The position numbers and the translations under genes were made by a program. Source: an archaeon (GTDB taxonomy: Archaea; Asgardarchaeota; Hermodarchaeia; Hermodarchaeales; Hermodarchaeaceae). From it: DNA of 5,374 bases. Location of the stretch: NCBI GenBank assembly GCA_016550395.1, contig JABXGY010000301.1, forward strand, positions 1 through 5,374. The letters are read 5' to 3'. The stretch's first letter is position 1. Every line of letters starts with the position of its first letter. This document shows positions 1 through 5,139 of the stretch, piece after piece. The notes beneath the pieces are model-generated. The model had not been told where the DNA came from, ran no database searches, and saw only the letters and a program-made list of their open reading frames with translations.

Positions 1-1278
1 CAAGAAACAACCAAAAATCTCAGTTCCTCCAGACAGGTTGATAATTGGGAGTTTGCTTTTCCCAACCGTTTCGAAATACCAAAGCCAACTGGTATCATCC
101 CAAGGTTCACCGGTAGAGCCCAAAATGCGTAGAGAGCTTAAGTCATGTTTTTTAACCCAATCATCACCTAACCTAATGAGATATCGAATGGCAGTAGGTG
201 AAATGCCAAATGCTGTTACTTGATGGTCATGGATGGTTTTCCATAACTGATCAGGTTTAGGATAATCAATAGCACCTTCGTAGATGAGATGAGCAGCACC
301 TTGATGTTGTGCTCCAACGATTTGCCAAGGACCCATCATCCAACCAAGGTCACTCAGCCAGAACAATGTATCAGTTTCTGTGATATCACAATAATACGCG
401 ACTTCTTTTGCTGCCTGTGCCAAAGCCCCAGCATGAGAATGAACTGTACCTTTAGGCTTCCCAGTTGTACCTGAGCTGTATAATACCATGGCAGGGTCTT
501 CTGAATCCATTTGTACTGTAGAAGCAGAAGGGGCCATGTTGTCTATAGCATCGTGCCACCATAAATCTACATTTTTGTTCCAAGGAATTTTGATACCTAG
601 CCGTTTGAATACAATCAAATGGTTGATTGATTCAACTCCCTCAATACTTGAATCGGCATTTTGCTTGAGCTGAATTTGTTTTCCACGTCGAGTTGAGCCA
701 TCGGCAGTGAAAAGAATTTTTGCTCCGACATCATGAATACGCATTTTCACGGCATCGGGACTAAATCCAGAAAAGATTGGAACACCTATTGCTCCAATTT
801 TATAGCTCGCTAATAGGGCCATGACAGTTTCTGGAATCATTGGCATATAGATTGCGCAGGGATCGCCTTTCTCAACACCCAGTGTTTCTAAGGCATTTGC
901 AAGTTTACAAACCCCTTCATTCAGTTGTCTATAAGAAAGGATGCGTTCTTCACCAGTTTCACTCACCCAAATGAGAGCTGTTTTGTCCGCACGTGGTGAT
1001 TGAACATGACGGTCTAGTATGTTGTGCACAATGTTGATTTTTCCACCAATAAACCACTTGGCCCATTCAATACCTTTTGAGTCGTCTAACACCTTTGAAT
1101 AGAGTTGATACCATTCAATACCAAGATCCTTGAGGACGGCATCCCAAAACCACTCAATGTCTTCTGTACTTCGATGAATTAGTTCATCGTATGTTTTGAT
1201 GTCATGTTTATTCATGAATCGGCGAATGTTACTATTAGTTTGATAATCGCCCGAAGAATGCCAAACAATTTCACCCAT
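1..1278 (-). CDS. AMP-forming acyl-CoA synthetase (acetyl/acetoacetyl-CoA synthetase type), C-terminal part outside window
   Basis: This enzyme should activate a carboxylic acid to its acyl-CoA through an acyl-adenylate, using ATP and CoA in the cytoplasm. The first 426 codons are present, and the window edge removes the rest; family members run to roughly 630-660 residues. Residues 1-90 are Trp-rich and resemble the ACAS_N domain that precedes the AMP-binding domain in acetyl- and acetoacetyl-CoA synthetases. The ATP-binding loop YSSGTTGKPKG is at residues 267-277. An STGEPWD segment follows near residue 395, and the adenylate motif SGGTE is at 416-420. The missing part should hold the hinge and the catalytic Lys domain. 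Where acetyl-CoA synthetase has WWQTE, this protein has SGGTE, so the acetate-restricting Trp is replaced by Gly417 (inferred by anchoring on TE). A longer acid or acetoacetate is therefore a better guess than acetate. The ATG at 1276-1278 has a GGGAGT site 8 bases upstream. The gene diverges from the thiolase operon. Confidence 0.93.
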   Translation of the reverse strand, partial: MGEIVWHSSGDYQTNSNIRRFMNKHDIKTYDELIHRSTEDIEWFWDAVLKDLGIEWYQLYSKVLDDSKGIEWAKWFIGGKINIVHNILDRHVQSPRADKTALIWVSETGEERILSYRQLNEGVCKLANALETLGVEKGDPCAIYMPMIPETVMALLASYKIGAIGVPIFSGFSPDAVKMRIHDVGAKILFTADGSTRRGKQIQLKQNADSSIEGVESINHLIVFKRLGIKIPWNKNVDLWWHDAIDNMAPSASTVQMDSEDPAMVLYSSGTTGKPKGTVHSHAGALAQAAKEVAYYCDITETDTLFWLSDLGWMMGPWQIVGAQHQGAAHLIYEGAIDYPKPDQLWKTIHDHQVTAFGISPTAIRYLIRLGDDWVKKHDLSSLRILGSTGEPWDDTSWLWYFETVGKSKLPIINLSGGTEIFGCFL

Positions 1279-1286
1279 ACTGCAAC

Positions 1287-1292
1287 ACTCCC
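1287..1292 (-). promoter_or_regulatory. Ribosome binding site of the acyl-CoA synthetase
   Basis: On the minus strand this reads GGGAGT, ending 8 bases before the ATG. It supports the chosen start. It fits poorly with the TATA-like box at 1302-1307, which would place transcription initiation at about the ATG itself. Confidence 0.5.
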
Positions 1293-1301
1293 AAGAAATA
1301 A

Positions 1302-1307
1302 TTTATA
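1302..1307 (-). promoter_or_regulatory. Candidate archaeal TATA box for the acyl-CoA synthetase
   Basis: The minus strand reads CTATAAATT around this position, a good match to an archaeal TATA box. Its centre is about 26 bases before the ATG, so it would give a leaderless or nearly leaderless mRNA. That conflicts with the GGGAGT site at 1287-1292. Either the box is a chance AT-rich match or translation does not depend on the Shine-Dalgarno site. Confidence 0.35.
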
Positions 1308-1321
1308 GTGATATCCTTCGG

Positions 1322-1344
1322 TCTTTGTTCATATTTCTTTGTTC
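1322..1344 (+). repeat. Direct repeat TCTTTGTTC x2 in the divergent promoter region
   Basis: TCTTTGTTC occurs at 1322-1330 and exactly again at 1336-1344, 14 bases start to start. The pair sits in the middle of the 135-base region between the divergent synthetase and thiolase genes. A tandem regulator site is possible, but short T-rich repeats also arise by chance. Confidence 0.4.
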
Positions 1345-1353
1345 TTATGTGTC

Positions 1354-1368
1354 TGAAACAATGAAACA
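1354..1368 (+). repeat. Direct repeat TGAAACA x2 upstream of the thiolase
   Basis: TGAAACA occurs at 1354-1360 and 1362-1368, 8 bases start to start and about 50 bases before the thiolase start. The same seven bases recur at 4932-4938 in the other intergenic region. A shared regulator half-site is possible but unproven. Confidence 0.35.
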
Positions 1369-1400
1369 CTTTTTTACAATAGACATCTGTATTTGAGGAA

Positions 1401-1406
1401 AAGGTG
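1401..1406 (+). promoter_or_regulatory. Ribosome binding site that fixes the thiolase start
   Basis: AAGGTG ends 7 bases before the GTG at 1414, within a purine-rich run starting at 1395. A TTG at 1393 opens the same frame seven codons earlier. It would put this site inside the coding region and add residues unlike any thiolase N terminus. The GTG at 1414 is therefore preferred. Confidence 0.75.
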
Positions 1407-1413
1407 TTCGATT

Positions 1414-2574
1414 GTGACAGCCCGTGTTGCCATTATTGGCGTTGGTCAAAGTAGTTTCGGAAAACGTCCGAACTCGTCAATCCGTGATTTAACGTTTGAA
1501 GCATTTCACGAAGCGATTGAAGACACCAAGAATTTAGGAAGGATGGATATTGATGCATCTTTGGTAGCAACTGCAGCAGGCTACGATAAACAGAGGTCAC
1601 CTGCAGCTGTGATTGCTGAATACTTAGAATTGAATCCCCAGCCAACTTTTTTGACTGAGGCGGCGTGTGCATCAAGTACAGTTGCCTTACGGACTGCCTG
1701 GTCGTTTATTAAATCTGGTCTTCATGATGTTGTTGCCGTGATTGGTTATCAGAAAATGACAGATATGACTTCAGAGGCAATTCAAGAAGTCATGGGTCGA
1801 GCGGGTGATGTAATGTTTGAGTCACCCTTTGGCACTAGCATGCCGGCTTATTATGCTATGTTTGCACGAGCGCACATGGATGCATACGGTACAACTGAAG
1901 AGGATCTTGCAAAGGTCTCTGTTAAGAATCATTATTACAGCCAATTTAATCCAAAAGCGATGTTTCAGAAAGAATTCACCTTAGAGAAAGTGTTGTCAAC
2001 ACGCGTTATCGCCAGCCCTTTAAAGAGCCTTGATTGCTGTGCAAATGCTGATGGTGCGTCTTGCCTTATTCTAGCAAATGAATCGAAAGCGAAGAAATTC
2101 GCAGAACAACCTATATGGATCAAAGGGTTAGGTCTTGGTTCGACAGCCATGTCGCTTGCTAGCCGTAAACCTCCTTTCACAGGCTTTGAAAGTGCACAAG
2201 AAGCAGCACGTCAAGCCTACACCATGGCGAGTATCAAACCCAAAGATATCGATGTTGCAGAAGTTCATGACTGCTTTACCATCGCTGAACTCATTGCCTA
2301 CGGAGATCTTGGATTCTGTAAACGTGAAGACAGTCCCAAAATGATTCGCGATAAGGAGACTCATCTTGGTGGACGAATACCAGTTAATGTGGATGGGGGA
2401 CTTTTATCAAAGGGTCACCCTGTCGGAGCAACGGGGGGTTCACAAATTCGAACCTTAGTGTATCAACTTCGTGGTGAAGCTGGAAAAGTGCAGGTTGATG
2501 GTGCAAAAATTGCGCTTGGTCACAATGTTGGTGGTATCGGAATGTATACGACTGTGACCATTCTTGAGGTATAG
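1414..2574 (+). CDS. Thiolase of the archaeal / SCP-x type (acetyl-CoA C-acyltransferase family)
   Basis: This is a 386-residue thiolase-fold enzyme, expected either to cleave 3-ketoacyl-CoA with CoA or to condense two acyl-CoAs. Read from GTG 1414, the protein opens MTARVAIIGVGQSSFG, the usual archaeal thiolase start. The nucleophile is Cys85 in EAACASS. NADGAS is at 211-216 and EVHDCF at 283-288. The catalytic His335 lies in GHPVGATGG, and His370 lies in GHNVGG near the C terminus. The bacterial biosynthetic-thiolase CxG Cys is absent, and GHNVGG takes its place, as in archaeal and SCP-x thiolases. The DUF35 gene follows after 23 bases. In archaea that partner is known to bridge acetoacetyl-CoA thiolase and HMG-CoA synthase, but no HMG-CoA synthase is seen here. 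With an acyl-CoA synthetase and an enoyl-CoA hydratase nearby, a beta-oxidation-like role fits. A retro-aldol role, as in steroid side-chain Ltp2-type proteins, is less likely because Cys85 is kept. Confidence 0.93.
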   Translation: MTARVAIIGVGQSSFGKRPNSSIRDLTFEAFHEAIEDTKNLGRMDIDASLVATAAGYDKQRSPAAVIAEYLELNPQPTFLTEAACASSTVALRTAWSFIKSGLHDVVAVIGYQKMTDMTSEAIQEVMGRAGDVMFESPFGTSMPAYYAMFARAHMDAYGTTEEDLAKVSVKNHYYSQFNPKAMFQKEFTLEKVLSTRVIASPLKSLDCCANADGASCLILANESKAKKFAEQPIWIKGLGLGSTAMSLASRKPPFTGFESAQEAARQAYTMASIKPKDIDVAEVHDCFTIAELIAYGDLGFCKREDSPKMIRDKETHLGGRIPVNVDGGLLSKGHPVGATGGSQIRTLVYQLRGEAGKVQVDGAKIALGHNVGGIGMYTTVTILEV

Positions 2575-2585
2575 TTTCGAGGTAC

Positions 2586-2593
2586 AAGGTGAT
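2586..2593 (+). promoter_or_regulatory. Strong ribosome binding site that decides the DUF35 start
   Basis: AAGGTGAT lies 4 bases before the ATG at 2598 and is almost fully complementary to the archaeal 16S 3' end. An in-frame GTG at 2589 falls inside this site, with a weaker GAGGT at 2579-2583. The ATG is preferred, but the GTG cannot be excluded; it would add three residues. Confidence 0.65.
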
Positions 2594-2597
2594 ATCA

Positions 2598-3011
2598 ATG
2601 GGATTTGAAAAGTTTGGTTTTGTCAGTTATGTTTCACAGGCAAAAATCGGCGAATTCACTGAATACTTGAAAAAGAATCAATTAATGGGAACGAAGTGCA
2701 AAAAATGTGAAAAAGTCTATTTCCCGCCACGTGGTGATTGTATATCATGCCTTGGAGACGAAGTTGAATGGGTCGAAATCAATGGTGATGGCAAACTTGT
2801 TACTTACACTGAGGTTAATTTTGCACCTACTGGATTCCAAGAAGATGTTCCTTATATCTTAGCACTTGGATTGTTAAACAGTGGTCAACAGGTTTTCGCA
2901 CGATTTTCCAAGGATGTTTCATTGGAACAAGTGAAAAGTGGAATGGCCGTGCAACTCGTGCCATGTCAAATCGATGAGGATCGAGTTACGTACGAGTTTC
3001 AGATACCTTAA
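2598..3011 (+). CDS. DUF35 zinc-ribbon / OB-fold acyl-CoA-binding partner of the thiolase
   Basis: This is a 137-residue two-domain protein of the DUF35 family. After an N-terminal helix-like stretch (about 12-30) comes a rubredoxin-like zinc ribbon with Cys34, Cys37, Cys48 and Cys51 in two CxxC pairs. An OB-fold of beta strands fills about 55-137, including a GDGKLVTYTEV segment and a FAPTGF loop. All four zinc ligands are present and the length is normal for the family. DUF35 proteins have no known catalysis of their own. They bind CoA or acyl groups and assemble with thiolase-superfamily enzymes, as in the archaeal acetoacetyl-CoA thiolase/HMG-CoA synthase complex and in actinobacterial steroid degradation. 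Translation starts 23 bases after the thiolase stop, so the two are almost certainly co-transcribed and partners. It converges with the F420-type oxidoreductase gene, leaving only 5 bases between stop codons. Confidence 0.92.
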   Translation: MGFEKFGFVSYVSQAKIGEFTEYLKKNQLMGTKCKKCEKVYFPPRGDCISCLGDEVEWVEINGDGKLVTYTEVNFAPTGFQEDVPYILALGLLNSGQQVFARFSKDVSLEQVKSGMAVQLVPCQIDEDRVTYEFQIP

Positions 3012-3013
3012 GT

Positions 3014-3039
3014 AGGTTATCGGAAGTCAGGGATAACCT
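3014..3039. terminator. Perfect inverted repeat at the convergent gene ends, possible bidirectional terminator
   Basis: AGGTTATC (3014-3021) and GATAACCT (3032-3039) are perfect 8-bp arms around a 10-base loop. The hairpin begins 3 bases after the DUF35 stop. It also covers the stop codon and last codons of the opposing oxidoreductase gene. Being symmetrical, it could act on transcripts from both sides. No T-tract follows on either strand, so it is not a classical archaeal or intrinsic terminator. Protection of the mRNA 3' end is equally possible. Confidence 0.45.
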
Positions 3040-4066
3040 CAGTAGCAAACAACTTCAGGGTGTCCTTGAGCATCTTCGGAGGAACAAAGAAGTTAACAAC
3101 CATATGCTGGACGCCAGCTTTCTGATAAGCTTTGATACCTTTGATGACATCATCTGGTGTACCAAAGAAAACTGGGGCTTTTTCAAGAACTTCATCGGGA
3201 ATCTCTTTTGCCATCGCAAGTAATTTTTCAGTAACATTAGAGTTCATCACTAGATGCCAAGTCATATCAAACTCGTCGGTGATATCGTCATACCCTAATC
3301 GGTGAAGAATACGGGGTCGTGTTAGAAAATAGATTTTAGCCCCTAACCCCACGCTTTTTCTAGCTGTCTCGTATTCATCCGCTACTACTGTGAAGACAAA
3401 TGCTGCTGCCTCAATTGCATTTGGATCACGTCCCGCCTGTTTGGCATGATCTCGAACAATCTGTAATTTTTCCGCATATTCATCAGGGAACATGCTTGCC
3501 GGAACCCACCCATCACCTAATTCTCCCGCCATCTTCATGGTTTTAGGTGAATTTGCAGCTATCCAAATAGGAGGGTTTGGTTCTTGAATTGGTCGAGGTT
3601 GGAGAAACGCATTATCCAATTTGTAATATTTGCCTTCATAATTAGAAACCTCTTGTGTCCATAACATTCGCATGACTTTCACCGCTTCACGTGTGCGTGC
3701 AAGAGGTTTCTTGAGATCAATTCCAAAGGGAAAGAGATTCATAGCCTCACCCAGCCCAACACCAATAATTGCTCGACCATTCGAGATATGATCACAGGTA
3801 GTAACCATCTGCGCTAAAGCGGCTGGATGATGACGATAAGTATCACCAACACAGGTGCCTAATTTTACATTCTTCGTTTGAGTGGCCACAGCAGAGAGGG
3901 CGGACCAGGCTTCCAGGGCATCCCATCGTCGAATACCAAATCCAACTGTATGATCGGGCATCCAAAATGAGTCGAATCCCATATTTTCGATATACGTTGC
4001 AGTATCAAGGATGCGGTCCCACGCGGAAGGTGCACTTACAACTCCAAATTTCAGTGTATCTGTCAA
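3017..4066 (-). CDS. Luciferase-like (LLM) oxidoreductase, probably coenzyme F420-dependent
   Basis: This is a 349-residue TIM-barrel protein of the luciferase-like family, close in style to methylene-tetrahydromethanopterin reductase and F420-dependent glucose-6-phosphate or alcohol dehydrogenases. It should move a hydride between F420 and an organic substrate in the cytoplasm; the substrate is not readable from the sequence. Visible family landmarks are DSFWMPDHT (32-40), the YRHHPA segment (77-82), GRAIIGVGLGEAMN (97-110), PPIWIAANSP (165-174) and LGDGWVPAS (183-191). The GEAMN segment resembles the GEALN-type motif of F420-using members, which is why F420 is favoured over FMN. Both remain possible. 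Translation starts at TTG 4066, supported by GGAGG 9 bases upstream; no other start lies near the N terminus. It follows the enoyl-CoA hydratase by 13 bases, so the two form one operon. It may supply a redox step to the same pathway, though that is inference. Confidence 0.9.
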   Translation of the reverse strand: MTDTLKFGVVSAPSAWDRILDTATYIENMGFDSFWMPDHTVGFGIRRWDALEAWSALSAVATQTKNVKLGTCVGDTYRHHPAALAQMVTTCDHISNGRAIIGVGLGEAMNLFPFGIDLKKPLARTREAVKVMRMLWTQEVSNYEGKYYKLDNAFLQPRPIQEPNPPIWIAANSPKTMKMAGELGDGWVPASMFPDEYAEKLQIVRDHAKQAGRDPNAIEAAAFVFTVVADEYETARKSVGLGAKIYFLTRPRILHRLGYDDITDEFDMTWHLVMNSNVTEKLLAMAKEIPDEVLEKAPVFFGTPDDVIKGIKAYQKAGVQHMVVNFFVPPKMLKDTLKLFATEVIPDFR

Positions 4067-4075
4067 ATCTCCTTG

Positions 4076-4080
4076 CCTCC
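4076..4080 (-). promoter_or_regulatory. Ribosome binding site supporting the TTG start of the F420-type oxidoreductase
   Basis: The minus strand reads GGAGG, overlapping the last base of the upstream hydratase stop codon and ending 9 bases before TTG 4066. A second AAGGAG at 4069-4074 is only 2 bases from the start, probably too close. The overlap with the upstream stop suggests translational coupling. Confidence 0.65.
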
Positions 4081-4844
4081 TATTTATCCACCACTTTAGG
4101 TTCGCGCTTTTCTAAGAAAGCTCTGACACCTTCCCTTGCATCTTCGGTTTTGAGTAGTTTTTGCATGTATTTGGCTTCGATTACCAATCCCTCTTCGATG
4201 GTACGTTGAGTTGCTTCCTTGAGGGCACGTTTTGCATATTTTAAGGCGACGAGACCATGGCTTGCGATGCGTTCTGCCAGGGCTTTAGCCGTTGGTAACA
4301 GCTGATCAGGTGGTACTATTTTGTAGACAAACTCCCCCATTTTAGAAGCAGGTAAAATGGCACCTGTAAAAATGAGTTCGCGGGCAAGTTGGGGATTCAT
4401 CCATCGTTGTATTCGTTGAGTGCCACCCCAGCCAGGAATAACTCCCAACTTGATTTCAGGTTGCCCAAATTTCGCTGTTTCGGAGGCAATAACAAAATCA
4501 CAAGCCATTGTAATCTCCATTCCTCCACCAAGACAGTAGCCATTGATGGCGACAATAATTGGTTTGCTAATCTTTTCTAAAAATAGGGTAAATTCTTGAC
4601 CAATCTGAGTAAGCTTTGCTGCACTCTTGGCATCCTGTTCCTCGAATTGTTTAATGTCGGCACCACCAACAAAAAACCTGTCACCCGCTCCAGTGAGGAT
4701 TACAGCCTTGGTACTATCCTGATCAAGTCCGGTAAATATCTCCTTGAGTTTGGCAAAGACTTCCGGGTTTAGAGTATTTGCTGGTGGATTATTAATTGTG
4801 ACTGTGGCAACTTGATTCTCTTTTGCTAGTTCGACTAGTGGCAT
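4080..4844 (-). CDS. Enoyl-CoA hydratase / isomerase (crotonase family)
   Basis: This 254-residue protein has the normal length for a single-domain crotonase, and it should add water to a 2-enoyl-CoA to give 3-hydroxyacyl-CoA. The oxyanion-hole residues map to Ala62 in VGGADI and Gly107 in GYCLGGGMEI. The two catalytic acids of true hydratases are both present: Glu110 (the Glu144 of rat mitochondrial hydratase) and Glu130 in FGQPEI (rat Glu164), with the same 20-residue spacing. PGWGGTQR follows at 137-144. Having both Glu residues favours hydratase over isomerase or decarboxylase activity. The C-terminal helices (about 190-254) end in the usual REGVRAFLEKREP-like stretch. The ATG at 4842-4844 has AGGAG 10 bases upstream. 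It is the first gene of a two-gene operon with the F420-type oxidoreductase and probably supplies the hydration step of a beta-oxidation-like route with the nearby thiolase. Chain-length preference cannot be read. Confidence 0.94.
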   Translation of the reverse strand: MPLVELAKENQVATVTINNPPANTLNPEVFAKLKEIFTGLDQDSTKAVILTGAGDRFFVGGADIKQFEEQDAKSAAKLTQIGQEFTLFLEKISKPIIVAINGYCLGGGMEITMACDFVIASETAKFGQPEIKLGVIPGWGGTQRIQRWMNPQLARELIFTGAILPASKMGEFVYKIVPPDQLLPTAKALAERIASHGLVALKYAKRALKEATQRTIEEGLVIEAKYMQKLLKTEDAREGVRAFLEKREPKVVDK

Positions 4845-4854
4845 TATTTTCTAG

Positions 4855-4859
4855 CTCCT
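4855..4859 (-). promoter_or_regulatory. Ribosome binding site of the enoyl-CoA hydratase
   Basis: The minus strand reads AGGAG, 10 bases before ATG 4844. The spacing is at the long end but acceptable, and there is no competing start. Confidence 0.6.
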
Positions 4860-4893
4860 ACGACAAATAGAAAGTCATCCTATAGAGTTTCGA

Positions 4894-4903
4894 AGTTCCT
4901 TTT
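4894..4903. repeat. AGTTCCTTTT, first copy of a ten-base repeat
   Basis: The identical ten bases recur at 5095-5104 in the same orientation. Read toward the hydratase this copy is AGGAACT, followed after 8 bases by CTATAG (4880-4885). The plus-strand leader of the neighbouring gene has the same order of motifs, AGGAACT then CTATAG, with 3 bases between. Confidence 0.4.
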
Positions 4904-4916
4904 ACAGTTTGTTATG

Positions 4917-4932
4917 TTTAAAATTTAAATTT
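4917..4932 (-). promoter_or_regulatory. Candidate TATA box for the hydratase operon
   Basis: An A/T-only run of 16 bases (minus strand AAATTTAAATTTTAAA) ends about 72 bases before the hydratase ATG. A TATA box here would place the transcript start near 4890-4900 and give a leader of about 50 bases. The run is nearly symmetrical, so the exact box cannot be chosen by eye. Confidence 0.35.
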
Positions 4933-4947
4933 GAAACAAATCATATT

Positions 4948-4967
4948 AGATCACTTGTTGGTGATCT
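4948..4967. repeat. Inverted repeat AGATCAC-6-GTGATCT, likely operator
   Basis: Perfect 7-bp arms (4948-4954 and 4961-4967) surround a 6-base centre, 20 bp overall. This size and symmetry are typical of a site for a dimeric helix-turn-helix regulator. It lies 15 bases upstream of the TATA-like run of the hydratase operon, a place suited to activation or to repression by blocking upstream contacts. Confidence 0.5.
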
Positions 4968-4992
4968 GCAAATATCTTGAATTCCTTGCAGA
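4965..4992. repeat. Second inverted repeat TCTGCAA-14-TTGCAGA, overlapping the first
   Basis: Perfect 7-bp arms at 4965-4971 and 4986-4992 surround 14 bases. Its left arm shares the bases TCT (4965-4967) with the right arm of the AGATCAC repeat. In RNA the two hairpins would partly exclude each other. In DNA they could be two adjoining operators. Confidence 0.4.
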
Positions 4993-5040
4993 AATTTAGA
5001 TACAATACAAATAAGCAATTAATATCGTAGACGACTTAAA

Positions 5041-5062
5041 TACGGAAATTCTAGCTACGGAA
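5041..5062 (+). repeat. Direct repeat TACGGAA x2
   Basis: TACGGAA occurs at 5041-5047 and 5056-5062, 15 bases start to start, each followed by an A/T stretch. The second copy runs straight into a TATA-like ATTATTATA (5062-5070). Such a position could hold an upstream promoter element for the plus-strand gene at 5152. Confidence 0.3.
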
Positions 5063-5092
5063 TTATTATAACTCGCCATTTTAAATGATTAT

Positions 5093-5127
5093 CTAGTTCC
5101 TTTTCGGGAATTTCGGATAGGAACTAG
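5093..5127. repeat. Perfect 9-bp inverted repeat before the basic-tailed gene
   Basis: CTAGTTCCT (5093-5101) and AGGAACTAG (5119-5127) are perfect arms around 17 bases, which themselves contain TTTCGG twice (5102-5107, 5111-5116). It ends 24 bases before the ATG at 5152. If the TATA-like sequences at 5062-5070 or 5078-5086 are used, transcription would start within or just before it. It is therefore either an operator over the start site or a hairpin in the 5' leader. Confidence 0.5.
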
Positions 5128-5139
5128 GCTATAGATTGC

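Noticed and set aside
38..673. Three 61-codon plus-strand open frames (38-223, 289-474, 488-673)
   Set aside because: They lie antisense to the acyl-CoA synthetase, whose frame has clear family motifs. Their translations show no protein-like pattern, and the equal length is a coincidence.
1393..1413. TTG at 1393 as thiolase start
   Set aside because: It would add MRKRCSI-like residues not typical of thiolases and would bury the AAGGTG ribosome site. GTG 1414 gives the usual N terminus and places the nucleophile at Cys85.
1414..2574. Thiolase-like protein as HMG-CoA synthase
   Set aside because: The GHPVGATGG and GHNVGG motifs and the Cys85 context are those of thiolase / SCP-x thiolase, not of HMG-CoA synthase.
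1414..2574. Thiolase-like protein as a steroid side-chain aldolase (Ltp2 type) because of the DUF35 partner and F420-type neighbour
   Set aside because: The nucleophilic Cys85 and both His residues are kept, and no steroid-specific gene is present. Kept only as a less likely alternative.
1433..2587. Open frames in other phases over the thiolase (1433-1675, 1965-2180, 2128-2364 and 2384-2587 minus; 2135-2344 plus)
   Set aside because: All overlap the well-supported thiolase and none has a recognisable domain or a good ribosome site.
3055..4580. Open frames over the oxidoreductase and hydratase (3055-3237 minus, 3967-4209 and 4389-4580 plus)
   Set aside because: They are shadows of genes with full motif sets, and 3967-4209 spans two real genes antisense.
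4948..4992. Riboswitch or attenuator from the overlapping hairpins
   Set aside because: The likely hydratase promoter lies downstream of them, so they would not be transcribed in that leader. For the plus-strand gene they are about 160 bases upstream with no clear promoter before them.
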